From Spirochaeta sp. UBA5339 (GTDB taxonomy: Bacteria; Spirochaetota; Spirochaetia; DSM-2461): a stretch of DNA of 44,723 nucleotides. This document shows positions 33,124 to 41,530 of the stretch, in pieces. The stretch's first letter is position 1; every line of letters begins with the position of its first letter. The notes below the pieces were generated by a model. The model was not told the origin of the DNA, did not search any database, and saw only the letters and a program-made list of their open reading frames with translations. The stretch lies in assembly GCA_002408085.1 (NCBI GenBank), contig DHQL01000012.1, positions 138,272-182,994 of the forward strand, in the 5' to 3' direction. Made by a program: the position numbers and the translations under genes.

Positions 33124-33777
33124 TTGTCTCAGGAGATCTGTCCTCTCTGCTCTGAACCGGCGGGTCCTTTTTACGAAATTACCAGAAAGACCGGTGGTTT
33201 CAGAAGTTTTTCCCATTGTCCCTCCTGCTCTTTTGTCTTTCAGGATAGGCTTCCTGAAGAAGAAGAGGAGAGGGAGCGTTATGAGCTTCACAGGAATAAT
33301 CCGGAGGACAAGGGCTATATTAACTGGCTGGAGAGCTTTGTAAAGAGCGCCGTTCTGCCCTGGTACGAATCGGGACAGATTCTGGACTACGGCAGCGGGC
33401 CCAGGCCGGTGCTTACGGAGCTCCTGTCCGCCCGGGGCTACTCCGTTTCTTCCTATGATCCCTACTTTGCTCCCAGCTGGCCTGAGGAGGGACCTTTCTC
33501 CCTGATTTTGCTCTGTGAGGTCCTTGAGCATATAAATGATCCCGTTTCTGACTTTCGAAGGCTCTATGACGCCGCCGACGAAGGAGCTGTACTGTCGGTA
33601 ATGACTCAGTTCCTCCCCTCGAACAGCCGGGATGATTTCAAGGGGTGGTGGTATAAGGAAGATCCCACTCATATCCGCTTCTTCACCCCCCTGTCTCTTA
33701 AGATTCTGGGAGAAAAAAGCGGCTGGGAACTGATTTCTGAAAATAAAAAATCACTTGCGGTCTTTCGGAAAGAATAA
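33124..33777 (+). CDS. Class I SAM-dependent methyltransferase with N-terminal zinc ribbon
   Basis: Predicted methyltransferase of 217 residues. The N-terminus has a four-Cys zinc-ribbon pattern (C6, C9, C32, C35: CPLC...CPSC). A Methyltransf_23-type SAM fold follows: ILDYGSGPRPVLTELLSARGY then LILLCEVLEHINDPVSDFRRL. The start is TTG, five bases after the ksgA stop, with AAGGG about nine bases upstream. The family acts on many small molecules, including sugars and lipids, so the substrate is open. It probably forms the third gene of comEC-ksgA-this unit. Confidence 0.83.
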   Translation: MSQEICPLCSEPAGPFYEITRKTGGFRSFSHCPSCSFVFQDRLPEEEEERERYELHRNNPEDKGYINWLESFVKSAVLPWYESGQILDYGSGPRPVLTELLSARGYSVSSYDPYFAPSWPEEGPFSLILLCEVLEHINDPVSDFRRLYDAADEGAVLSVMTQFLPSNSRDDFKGWWYKEDPTHIRFFTPLSLKILGEKSGWELISENKKSLAVFRKE

Positions 33778-33995
33778 AAATACAAACAGTTTATTTCTTT
33801 TAATTCCTTTTTGTATATGTATATAAGTTAGATAGATTAACTTTTTTGTAATATTAAATCTGTGTTAATAAGGGTGAAAACAAGGATTTGTCAATAAAAA
33901 AATTGATTTTTTCTTCTCTTTTGATTATTGTTAACTCATAAGCAAGTTACATATTGAGAACCATATGTATTGACTCCAGATATAAGGAGAGGAAA

Positions 33996-34457
33996 ATGAC
34001 AGTAGAAGATAAAAAGAACGAAGCAGCAAAAGTAGAAAATACAGCCCTGTTGAAAGAAAAACTTCAGGACGATAATCTCGGTTTTACAGAAGAAAAAGAG
34101 TGGACTACTCTGGTTGAGCATGTAGATGTTCACAAATATCTGCTTGAAGAGAAGGGGCAGAAGTTCGACAGCTGGGAAGCTGCTTTTGACTCATGGAGAG
34201 AGAAAGTTTACGCTCCCATTTTCAGAGTTATCGAATGGTGGGAAGTTAAAAAATCCTTTGCTGACTATACAAAGGGGCAGCTTTTCTTTGCCGTATCTAC
34301 CCACTGGTACTATATGCTTGAAAAAGATCCTGAAACAGAACCCGAGGATGCAGCGGTAGACTTCGCAGCCTACTGGGGTAAGGGCCTTGCAAGCTGGGTA
34401 TCCATGATGAGATCCTCAGCGGTAATGAGAGCCAAGACAATGGGGCAGTTCGTATAG
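33996..34457 (+). CDS. Trp-rich small soluble protein of unknown function
   Basis: A 153-residue protein with no signal peptide. The N-terminal 35 residues are charged; the rest is helical and aromatic, with eight Trp (36, 60, 67, 81, 82, 104, 127, 134). A segment WREKVYAPIFRVIEWWE followed by HWYYMLEKDPETEPEDAA loosely recalls a helical domain seen in some bacterial regulators with a W-R-E-x-V-Y-x-P pattern, but I cannot name it with confidence. The ATG at 33996 has a very strong AAGGAGAGG site; an in-frame ATG at 33954 is less likely. The 218-base AT-rich leader contains TTGTTA/CATATT (33928-33955, 16-base spacer) as a possible promoter. A strong terminator follows, so it seems to be a well-expressed single gene. 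Confidence 0.75.
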   Translation: MTVEDKKNEAAKVENTALLKEKLQDDNLGFTEEKEWTTLVEHVDVHKYLLEEKGQKFDSWEAAFDSWREKVYAPIFRVIEWWEVKKSFADYTKGQLFFAVSTHWYYMLEKDPETEPEDAAVDFAAYWGKGLASWVSMMRSSAVMRAKTMGQFV

Positions 34458-34506
34458 TTCCCCTTTGAATCTCTGATAGAGATTCCCTTTATTTAAATAT
34501 TTTGAC

Positions 34507-34537
34507 AAAAAAACCGCAGATACTGTCTGCGGTTTTT
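34507..34537. terminator. Bidirectional terminator between the Trp-rich gene and dapA
   Basis: AAAAAACCGCAGA (34508-34520) pairs with TCTGCGGTTTTTT (34525-34537), a 13-bp stem with a four-base loop. A-run and T-run flank it, so it can stop transcription from both converging genes. A separate GAATCTC/GAGATTC hairpin lies nearer the plus-strand stop (34466-34484). Confidence 0.9.
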
Positions 34538-34598
34538 TGTTTTAATCTTATCCCGGGGAGCTGACCACACTGGTACAGTCCGCCGGGGATAGAGATTT

Positions 34599-35474
34599 CT
34601 AGATCAGTCCCTGATTCTTCAGGGCTTCTCTGATTTTTACTTTTGTCTCCTCTGCAGGTGAACAGAGGGGGAGGCGGAACACATCCTGTACCAGTCCCAT
34701 TTCACTCATCGCCCATTTTACAGGGATGGGGTTTGTTTCCAGAAACATGGCCTGGAAGAGGGGCATCAGTTCGTAATGGATGGTCTTTGCCTTTTCGATA
34801 TCTCCCCTTCGGGCAGCCTTGACCAGCTCTTCCATCCACTGAGGGATGATGTTGCTGGCAACAGAGATTACCCCATTTCCGCCCATCAGGGTCAGGGGCA
34901 GCGCAAGGTTATCGTCTCCCGAGAGAACCGCGAAATCAGCAGGTTTCCGGCGGATCACCTCCATCATCTGACCGAGGTCGCCGCTGGCTTCCTTGACGGC
35001 AACAATATTGTCGTGCTTTGCCAGACGCATCAGGGTGTCTGTTTCAATATTTACCCCGGTTCTACCCTTGATATTGTATACCACGACGGGAAGGTCTACT
35101 GTGTCAGCAATGGTCATAAAGTGACGGTAGAGGCCCTCCTGGGTAGGCTTGTTGTAGTAGGGTGAGACCTGGAGGCTGGCGTCGGCGCCGATGGCCTTGG
35201 CCCTTTTGGTCATCCTTACGGCTTCGTCGGTGGAGTTGGATCCGGTTCCTGCAATTACAGGTACCTTTCCGTTCACCTCTTTTACAACCGCTTCAATAAC
35301 GTCCATATTCTCGTCATGGGAAACGGTGGGGCTCTCCCCGGTTGTTCCAACGGGTACGAGTCCCGAGATCCCCTTGTTCAGCTGAAACTGAACTATTTTT
35401 TTCAGGCTATCCCAGTCTACATCCTGCTTTTCGGTAAAGGGGGTGACTAACGCTGTAAATACGCCTGTATACAT
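34599..35474 (-). CDS. dapA: 4-hydroxy-tetrahydrodipicolinate synthase
   Basis: Condenses pyruvate with aspartate semialdehyde in the diaminopimelate/lysine pathway. It has 291 residues, the usual length. Catalytic residues fall at canonical positions: T44 and T45 (PVGTTGESPT), Y107 (SPYYNKPTQEGLY), Y133 and the Schiff-base K161 (IVAVKEASGD). The motif usually read as YNVPGRT is YNIKGRTG here, a minor change beside Y133. An AGGAG site precedes the ATG. It is the last gene of pta-dapB-dapA on the minus strand, 48 bases after dapB. Confidence 0.96.
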   Translation of the reverse strand: MYTGVFTALVTPFTEKQDVDWDSLKKIVQFQLNKGISGLVPVGTTGESPTVSHDENMDVIEAVVKEVNGKVPVIAGTGSNSTDEAVRMTKRAKAIGADASLQVSPYYNKPTQEGLYRHFMTIADTVDLPVVVYNIKGRTGVNIETDTLMRLAKHDNIVAVKEASGDLGQMMEVIRRKPADFAVLSGDDNLALPLTLMGGNGVISVASNIIPQWMEELVKAARRGDIEKAKTIHYELMPLFQAMFLETNPIPVKWAMSEMGLVQDVFRLPLCSPAEETKVKIREALKNQGLI

Positions 35475-35522
35475 TTTACTTTCTCCTAATTTTTATCTGC
35501 TGCTTAAGTTTATAGAGTTAAA

Positions 35523-36275
35523 TCAGTCAAGAAGATCGCTGATAAAATCATCTACCGTAAAAACCCCGGTTCTGCCTTCTCCTGAGCAGAGCCATTCGGC
35601 GGCCATAACGGCACCAAGTGCAAAACCGCTTCTGTTTCTGGCATTGTGGGTTATCTCCAGAGTGTCAGCCGGAGAATCCAGTGTCAGAGTATGGATTCCG
35701 GGGATGTTACCACCCCTGACCGAGGCCACATGAAGCTGCTCCGGTTTTATGGCTCCCGGGGGATTTCCCGGGAGGATCTCCTTTTTCCGGTCCAGGTTGT
35801 CCAGCACCAGCTGTGCGGCGGTGAGGGCGGTACCCGAGGGGGCATCCACCTTCTTGTTGTGGTGGTACTCGATGAGCATGGTGTCATACTCCTCCACCTT
35901 GTTGATCATTCTTGAGGCCTGGGCTGTCATTCTGAAAAAGAGATGGGCCCCGATGGAGTAGTTGGAGCCGTAGACAACGGCACCCTTTCCGCTTTCAAAG
36001 GGCTTTAAGACCTCTTCCTTCTCCTCGTTCCATCCGGTGGTTCCGATAACCGCCTTCAGGCCGTACTCGCTGTACAGGGCTGTATTGTCCTTTATGCCGC
36101 CGGGAAGGGCAAACTCAATCACCGCATCCGCAGCAGAGAGGGACTCCGCCGAAGGCTTCAGCTCGTCACCGTAGCCTCCGGAGTCCACCCGGGATACAAC
36201 GAGGTGACCCCGTTCAAGGAGAATCTTTTCTACTTCACGGCCCATACGGCCGTATCCCATAATAATTACATTCAT
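35523..36275 (-). CDS. dapB: 4-hydroxy-tetrahydrodipicolinate reductase
   Basis: NAD(P)H-dependent reductase acting directly after DapA. It has 250 residues. The N-terminal dinucleotide motif is GYGRMGREVEKIL; ViGTTGWNEE and GSNYSIGAHLFFRM are present, and the substrate-binding and catalytic motif is EYHHNKKVDAPSGTAL. It begins ten bases after the pta stop without a strong ribosome site, so it is probably translated from the pta transcript. DapA and DapB together imply synthesis of diaminopimelate or lysine. Confidence 0.95.
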   Translation of the reverse strand: MNVIIMGYGRMGREVEKILLERGHLVVSRVDSGGYGDELKPSAESLSAADAVIEFALPGGIKDNTALYSEYGLKAVIGTTGWNEEKEEVLKPFESGKGAVVYGSNYSIGAHLFFRMTAQASRMINKVEEYDTMLIEYHHNKKVDAPSGTALTAAQLVLDNLDRKKEILPGNPPGAIKPEQLHVASVRGGNIPGIHTLTLDSPADTLEITHNARNRSGFALGAVMAAEWLCSGEGRTGVFTVDDFISDLLD

Positions 36276-36285
36276 AGTTTGAATA

Positions 36286-37284
36286 TCAGTCTTCCACCTG
36301 AGTCATTGTAACGGCAACTGTGTTGACAATGTCTTCCACAGAACATCCTCTGGACAGGTCGGAGATGGGCTTGGCAAATCCCTGAAGGAAGGGGCCGTAG
36401 GCGCCTGCATTTCCGAATCTCTGAGCCAGTTTGTATCCGATATTTCCGGACTGAAGGTCGGGGAAAATCAGGGTATTTGCCTTGCCGGCAACGGGAGAAC
36501 CGGGAGCCTTCTTGGCACCTACGCTCTCAACGATGGCCGCATCCAGCTGCATCTCACCGTCAACATTCAGTTCAGGTGCCATCTCCTTAACCAGTTTCAG
36601 GGCATCAGTAACCTTGTCCACATTGGGGTGGGCGGCAGAGCCTTTGGTAGAGAAGGAGAGCATCGCAGTAAGGGGCTCAGCCTGAAGGAAGGTCTTGCAG
36701 GATGTTGAGGACTGAACGGCAATTTCAGCCAGCTGCTCAACTGTGGGATCAGGAATGGTGGCACAGTCGGAGAAGATCATCAGACCGTCTTTACCCCACT
36801 TCTTGTCGGGGAAGTCCATTACAAAGCAGGAAGAGGCGGAGGAAACACCGGGAGCTGTTTTAATAATAGTGAATCCGGCTACAAGAACCTTTCCTGTGGG
36901 GTTGTCGGCACCGGCTACCATGGCATCGGCGTCGCCCTTGCGTACCATCATGGCTCCCCATTTCAGTACGTCCTTGATCTGCTCTTTTGCATCTTCGGGG
37001 CTGATTCCCTTTTTCTTTCTCAGTTCATAGTACTCGTCGGCATAGGCCCCCAGAAGATCTGAAGTAGAGGGGTCCATAACGGTAATGCCGTCAAGAGATA
37101 CAGAGGCGGCTTCCGCAGCAGAGCGTACTGCTGCGTCCTCACCCACAAGGATAACTTCGGAACAGATTTTCTCATCCGTAATAATTCTGGCGGCGGCCAG
37201 GGTTCTGGGCTCGGTCCCTTCGGGAAGGACCAGTTTTTTCTGCATGCTGATAGCTTTGGCTTTCATATCTTCAACGAATGACAT
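36286..37284 (-). CDS. pta: Phosphate acetyltransferase
   Basis: Interconverts acetyl-CoA and acetyl phosphate. It has 332 residues, the short class without the N-terminal regulatory domain of enteric Pta. Family sequence is clear: KKLVLPEGTEPRTLAAARII at the N-terminus, ADAMVAGADNPTGKVLVAGF, FSDCATIPDPTVEQLAEIA, FSTKGSAAHPNVDKV and the C-terminal NTLIFPDLQSGNIGYKLAQR. The frame opens upstream at 37323, but the ATG at 37284 has AGGAG seven bases upstream and is preferred. No ackA is in the window. It leads a likely pta-dapB-dapA transcript. Confidence 0.95.
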   Translation of the reverse strand: MSFVEDMKAKAISMQKKLVLPEGTEPRTLAAARIITDEKICSEVILVGEDAAVRSAAEAASVSLDGITVMDPSTSDLLGAYADEYYELRKKKGISPEDAKEQIKDVLKWGAMMVRKGDADAMVAGADNPTGKVLVAGFTIIKTAPGVSSASSCFVMDFPDKKWGKDGLMIFSDCATIPDPTVEQLAEIAVQSSTSCKTFLQAEPLTAMLSFSTKGSAAHPNVDKVTDALKLVKEMAPELNVDGEMQLDAAIVESVGAKKAPGSPVAGKANTLIFPDLQSGNIGYKLAQRFGNAGAYGPFLQGFAKPISDLSRGCSVEDIVNTVAVTMTQVED

Positions 37285-37513
37285 AGGTATAACTCCTGAA
37301 AATAAATAATGGAACCGCCGCAAAAAAGATAAGGACAGTACCGATAGTTTTTAATCACTATAAACCTTTTTATAGAACAGGGAAAGAAGGGTGACCCAAT
37401 TTCACAGCTGAATGGACTCCTTCCGGGATATCATGTTGAATTGGTCATAATACTCTAAAAAGCCGCTTCATATTTGTCTTTGCATCCTCGCGGTTTTTCT
37501 GTATTATAGGAGA

Positions 37514-38263
37514 ATGCAAATTGCCGTGTACGGTCTGGGGCGCTTCGGCTCCTTCTGGGCTGCCTTATTATCACAATCATTTCAGGTGAAGGGTTACTCC
37601 CGAAATCCTGACAGACTGACACCTCCCGGTGTGAAACGGGTGGATCTTGAGGAACTGATGGACTGCCATGTTCTATTCCTCTGTAATGCGATCTCGTCTA
37701 TGGAGCAGGTGCTGCAGGAAATAGCCCCTCTTCTGAAGCCGGGGACCCTTGTGGTCGACACCTGTTCTGTCAAGGTCTATCCCGTTGATATGATGTACAA
37801 GTATCTGCCTGCATCCGTCGGGATTCTGGCTACCCATCCCATGTTTGGACCGGATTCCGGAAAGAACGGTGTTGATGGACTTCCCATTGTGATGTGCAAG
37901 GAGAGAGTCAGCGACGAGGAGTATATCCTCTGGAAGGATCATTTCAGAAGAATCGGACTCACCGTTCAGGAGATGACGGCTCATGAGCATGACAGGGAGG
38001 CTGCCTATACTCAGGGAATTACCCACTTTATAGGTCGTACTCTGGATGAGCTCAATCTTCATCCCAGTTCCATAGCCACTGCCGGTTATGATGCGCTGCT
38101 GAAGATTGTAAGGCAGACCTGTAACGACCCCTGGCAGCTGTTTCTCGATTTGCAGAAGTATAATCCATATACATCCCGGATGCGGAAGGATCTGCACCGT
38201 GGACTGGAGAAAATGCTGGGAACCTTTGATTCCATAGAAAGTGTAGGAGATCTGAATGGCTGA
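37514..38263 (+). CDS. Prephenate dehydrogenase-like (TyrA-family) protein
   Basis: NAD(P)-dependent dehydrogenase of the TyrA family, 249 residues, with no chorismate mutase or ACT domain. The nucleotide motif IAVYGLGRFGSFWAALL is at the N-terminus. VVDTCSVKVYPVDMM, the substrate-site motif ATHPMFGPDSG and GITHFIGRTLDEL also match. The usual role is oxidative decarboxylation of prephenate to hydroxyphenylpyruvate for tyrosine, but no other aromatic-pathway gene is nearby and the context is cell-shape and RNA-modification genes. An AGGAG site is close before the ATG. It overlaps the bactofilin gene by eight bases. Confidence 0.82.
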   Translation: MQIAVYGLGRFGSFWAALLSQSFQVKGYSRNPDRLTPPGVKRVDLEELMDCHVLFLCNAISSMEQVLQEIAPLLKPGTLVVDTCSVKVYPVDMMYKYLPASVGILATHPMFGPDSGKNGVDGLPIVMCKERVSDEEYILWKDHFRRIGLTVQEMTAHEHDREAAYTQGITHFIGRTLDELNLHPSSIATAGYDALLKIVRQTCNDPWQLFLDLQKYNPYTSRMRKDLHRGLEKMLGTFDSIESVGDLNG

Positions 38264-38627
38264 AATTCATTCACGAAGGATAAAAGAACATAAACTGGAC
38301 ACCGTACTTGCCGAAGACATCAGCTTCAGCGGAGAGTTGACCTTTACCAGAGAGCTGATGATTAAAGGAAAGTTCGAGGGCAATATCAAAGCCCAGGGTG
38401 ATCTTTATATAGGAGAGGATGCCGATGTCACCGCTGAGATCGGAGCCCGTTCCATTCATGTACGGGGAAAGGTCAAGGGAAATGTCCAGGCCCAGTCCCG
38501 TGTCGAACTGATGGGCAATGCCGAGGTAATCGGTGATATTACCGCTCCCAAGATTATTATGGAAACCGGATGCCGGTTTGAAGGCGTCAGCCGGATGATT
38601 CCCGCGGAGGACTCCCTTGAAAACTAG
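38256..38627 (+). CDS. Bactofilin (polymer-forming cytoskeletal protein)
   Basis: Self-assembling cytoskeletal protein of 123 residues with the bactofilin (DUF583) right-handed beta-helix. Repeating short beta rungs are visible: ISFSGELTFTRELMIKGKFEGNI, DLYIGEDADVTAEIGARSIHVRG, KVKGNVQAQSRVELMGNAEVIGDI. Hydrophobic residues recur every few positions, and short polar tails flank the core. Bactofilins set cell shape and polar organisation and contribute to helical shape in several spirochaetes and Helicobacter. It overlaps both neighbours, so its expression is tied to the TyrA-like and TPR proteins. An AGGAG site lies inside the previous gene. Confidence 0.92.
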   Translation: MAEIHSRRIKEHKLDTVLAEDISFSGELTFTRELMIKGKFEGNIKAQGDLYIGEDADVTAEIGARSIHVRGKVKGNVQAQSRVELMGNAEVIGDITAPKIIMETGCRFEGVSRMIPAEDSLEN

Positions 38628-39249
38628 ATTATCTGTATTCCTACTTATTGTAACCATGACCTCTGCTCTGGCAGCTCAGGAGAAAAGGGATGCCCTTCAG
38701 TCCTACCGTCAGGGAAACTATGATCTTTCTGTAGAGATCTGTCTGGAGGAGCTTGCCTCATACAATGACTCCGAGGTGATCTCCCGTATGGACTCCTACA
38801 CCGTTCTTGGCTGGTCCCTGATCCGTCTGGGCCGTTATGAAGAAGCCAGACAGTATGGAGAAGAAGCCCTGACCTGGTCCCGTTCAGACACAAGAGTTAT
38901 TGAGAATCTGGGAGAGGCTAACTACTATCTGGGCAACCATGAGAGAAGTCTCACCTACTTTCAGCAGTATGTCTCCCTGAATCCCACGGGAGACCGGATC
39001 GGCCAGGTATACTACTACATGGGGGAAACCTATATCCGCCTTGGCCGCTATAACCATGCAGACATCGCACTGTCCACAGCTATTCATCATGTTCCTTCTG
39101 CAGCACGCTGGTGGTCCCGTCTCGGCTACGCCCGTGAGGGGGCGGAAAATTTTAATTCCGCCGAAGATGCCTATAACGAGGCACTGAGACTCCAGCCCTC
39201 CCTGCAGGAAGCAAGGAAGGGACTGGAGCGGATCAACCAGAACCGATAG
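38617..39249 (+). CDS. Exported TPR protein
   Basis: A 210-residue protein with a signal peptide (about 1-20, TMTSALAAQ). Four or five TPR units follow: ALQSYRQGNYDLSVEICLEEL, YTVLGWSLIRLGRYEEARQYG, NLGEANYYLGNHERSLTYFQ, YYYMGETYIRLGRYNHADIAL, RLGYAREGAENFNSAEDAY. The start is TTG with GGAGG seven bases upstream, inside the bactofilin gene (11-base overlap). An envelope TPR protein made together with bactofilin could link the cytoskeleton to periplasmic peptidoglycan machinery, but that is inference. Confidence 0.83.
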   Translation: MKTRLSVFLLIVTMTSALAAQEKRDALQSYRQGNYDLSVEICLEELASYNDSEVISRMDSYTVLGWSLIRLGRYEEARQYGEEALTWSRSDTRVIENLGEANYYLGNHERSLTYFQQYVSLNPTGDRIGQVYYYMGETYIRLGRYNHADIALSTAIHHVPSAARWWSRLGYAREGAENFNSAEDAYNEALRLQPSLQEARKGLERINQNR

Positions 39250-39259
39250 TGAGAAGCGA

Positions 39260-40600
39260 ATGAAGGCAGCATTCTTTACACTTGGCTGCAAACTCAATCA
39301 GTGTGAAACCGAAGCCCTTGCGGACGCCTTTGAAAAACAGGGTTTCGGCATATCCGATTTTTCTGAAGAAGCCGATGTCTATGTGGTCAATACATGCACC
39401 GTAACCTCCAAGAGCGAGCAGAAAGCCCGCCGTGTTATAAGGAAGGCAAGCCGGGATAATCCCGAATCTCTTGTTCTTGTAACAGGGTGCTACGCCCAAC
39501 TGGAGCCCGAACTGATCAGAGAGCTGGGAGAGAATGTTATGTCCGTAACTCTGGACCGGAAGGACCTGATTATGGATATGGCCGGATACCTTGGCAGCGG
39601 TCAGGCCGAAGGCAAGGACCTCTACAAGAGTGCCGGTTTCTGGCTGGAGTCCCATTCAGGAGGATTCGACGAGGCGGAAGCCCGTTTCCGTTTCTCTGCT
39701 GCGGACTTCAACTTCCATGCCAGGGCCTTTGTGAAAATTCAGGACGGCTGTGATCACCGCTGCGCCTACTGCCGGGTCTGTCTGGCCCGTGGTAAGTCCG
39801 TCAGTCTCGCCTCAGATACCCTTATGGAGCGTCTCAAAGAGCTTGAGAAGAAGGGATATGAGGAGATCGTTCTCACGGGAGTGAATATCGACTCCTATAA
39901 TGACGGCGATATGAACCTTTCTGATCTTCTTAAACGGATTATCGATGAGACAGAGCACTTCAGAATCAGGCTCTCCTCTCTTGAGCCCAAGACCCTCCTC
40001 AGCCGGGACCTCTCCATCCTTTCCCATCCCAGAATCTGCGATCACTTTCATGTGTCTGCCCAGTCCCTGAGTGACTCGGTTCTGGAGAGAATGAACCGCC
40101 CCTACGAGGCTCAGGCCGTAAAAGATGCCGTAAAGCGCCTCAGGGAGCTGAAGGATGACCCCTTTATTGCCGCAGATATCATTGCCGGCTTCCCCGGTGA
40201 GACCGATGATGAGCATGGTGTTACCGTAACAAATTTGAGGGAACTGAACTTTTCCAGAATCCATGTTTTCCCCTTTTCACCCCGCCCCGACACCGCCGCA
40301 TGGGATATGAAACCTCAAATTCCGGAGCGGATAACAGGTGAAAGGACCGAAGAAATTCGGAAGATTTCCACCGAAGCCTATGATAAATATCTACAGGATC
40401 AGGTCGGGAAAACTCTGCAAGTCCTTATAGAGGAAGAAAAAACATCAAATGATGTAAAATTCTGGGAAGGAACCGCCGGAAATTATCTGCGTGTGCGCAT
40501 CCCTTTTGATACCTCCGTTGAGAGAGGAACTCTTGTAAACTGCCGGATTGAATCCCTGAAAAGCGGCGTCCTCTACGGGATGAATAATCATATATATTAA
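39260..40600 (+). CDS. mtaB: tRNA (N6-threonylcarbamoyladenosine(37)-C2)-methylthiotransferase
   Basis: Radical-SAM enzyme adding a methylthio group to t6A37 of ANN-decoding tRNAs. It has 446 residues. The N-terminal UPF0004 domain has Fe-S cysteines C10 (TLGCKLNQCETE), C46 (NTCTVTS) and C77 (TGCYAQ). The radical-SAM motif C164-x3-C168-x2-C171 is CDHRCAYC, and a short TRAM-like domain ends the protein. The TLGCK start and CRVCLARG after the cluster fit MtaB rather than MiaB or RimO. It starts 10 bases after the TPR stop and closes the four-gene run from 37514. Confidence 0.92.
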   Translation: MKAAFFTLGCKLNQCETEALADAFEKQGFGISDFSEEADVYVVNTCTVTSKSEQKARRVIRKASRDNPESLVLVTGCYAQLEPELIRELGENVMSVTLDRKDLIMDMAGYLGSGQAEGKDLYKSAGFWLESHSGGFDEAEARFRFSAADFNFHARAFVKIQDGCDHRCAYCRVCLARGKSVSLASDTLMERLKELEKKGYEEIVLTGVNIDSYNDGDMNLSDLLKRIIDETEHFRIRLSSLEPKTLLSRDLSILSHPRICDHFHVSAQSLSDSVLERMNRPYEAQAVKDAVKRLRELKDDPFIAADIIAGFPGETDDEHGVTVTNLRELNFSRIHVFPFSPRPDTAAWDMKPQIPERITGERTEEIRKISTEAYDKYLQDQVGKTLQVLIEEEKTSNDVKFWEGTAGNYLRVRIPFDTSVERGTLVNCRIESLKSGVLYGMNNHIY

Positions 40601-40761
40601 ATAATGATTGAGTGGTTGATTTATTCTCCATTTGGTTTATTTTTATAAGCGGGTATGTGATCTTTTTTTCTGAAACTTAAAAGTGTCATATCTAATCTCT
40701 AACTGTGTTAAACAGGGCATAGAGGTGAAGCAATTAAAAATATTGCCCTATCGGAGGAAAA

Positions 40762-41520
40762 ATGAAAAAGAAGTTGGTTCTGGGACAATCCCTATTGCTC
40801 CTGGTTCTGCTTGTCAGCTGTAATCCCTTTTCGATGAATATCTTCAGCGGAATCGATAATATGGAGATGCCGGATCTTACAAGTACAAGTGATCTGCTGA
40901 GTGTGGCTGATGAGCCGCAGTTCTATGAGAATCTGTCCAATGATCCGGATGCAAAAGCTCAAGTCATTTCAACACTTGAAGATGCCATGTACAACAGCAC
41001 TGACACGACAACCCAGCAGGAAGCGGCACTTATGCTGGCGGATGTACACCTGAAGACCTCAGGGTCTGATGAAACTCTTTCTAATTTGAACTCTGTTATC
41101 GGTGATGCTCTGGATGGTGAGGAAGTTTTTGATCCTGATAATCCTGAAACCCTGTTGGATGCGATATTTGATGACTCTCTGTCACAGGCGGAAATTGCGG
41201 AACAGTTACAGGCTTTCTATGATGCAGCAACGGCGTTGGAGACCTATGGCAATACTCTAGAAGATAATGATCCTCCAAATGATACAAACAGCGGAGATGC
41301 TGCTACAAAAGCTCTGATTTCCGGGGCGGCAAAGTTTATTATCGATTCGGGTAATACAGTTGATGATGTGGCTGCTTATGTTGCAACTGGCTCACCTGCG
41401 CTGACTGTTGGAGCAGTAACTGATCCCTCTGAAATTTTCGATGCTACTCCCGGGCTTCTGAATGTCGTCGATGAGGGGCTTGGAGTCGGTGCGATTGATG
41501 ACCTTCTGGGTTCATCTTGA
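40762..41520 (+). CDS. Lipoprotein, first member of a duplicated lipoprotein-barrel pair
   Basis: Predicted lipoprotein of 252 residues. The signal ends in LLVSC with Cys20 as the lipidation site. The mature N-terminus CNPFSMNIFSGIDN resembles that of the lipoprotein at 42782 (CDSPVGFNIFSALKN). The rest is helical and rich in Asp, Thr and Ala, with DPDAKAQVISTLEDAMY and EAALMLADVHLKTSG suggesting helical repeats. No catalytic motif is visible. A strong GGAGG site precedes the ATG. Its stop is ten bases before an outer-membrane-type protein, suggesting a functional pair. The 161-base leader is AT-rich with no clear terminator from mtaB. Confidence 0.82.
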   Translation: MKKKLVLGQSLLLLVLLVSCNPFSMNIFSGIDNMEMPDLTSTSDLLSVADEPQFYENLSNDPDAKAQVISTLEDAMYNSTDTTTQQEAALMLADVHLKTSGSDETLSNLNSVIGDALDGEEVFDPDNPETLLDAIFDDSLSQAEIAEQLQAFYDAATALETYGNTLEDNDPPNDTNSGDAATKALISGAAKFIIDSGNTVDDVAAYVATGSPALTVGAVTDPSEIFDATPGLLNVVDEGLGVGAIDDLLGSS

Positions 41521-41530
41521 GGAGGTTAAA

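Noticed and set aside
34466..34484. GAATCTC/GAGATTC hairpin as a terminator
   Set aside because: No T-run follows; the 34507-34537 hairpin is a far better terminator for the same gene.
37479..37507. TTTGCA-17-TATTAT promoter-like pair before the TyrA-like gene
   Set aside because: The predicted start would fall at the ATG and leave the AGGAG ribosome site out of the message, so the real promoter is probably elsewhere in the gap.
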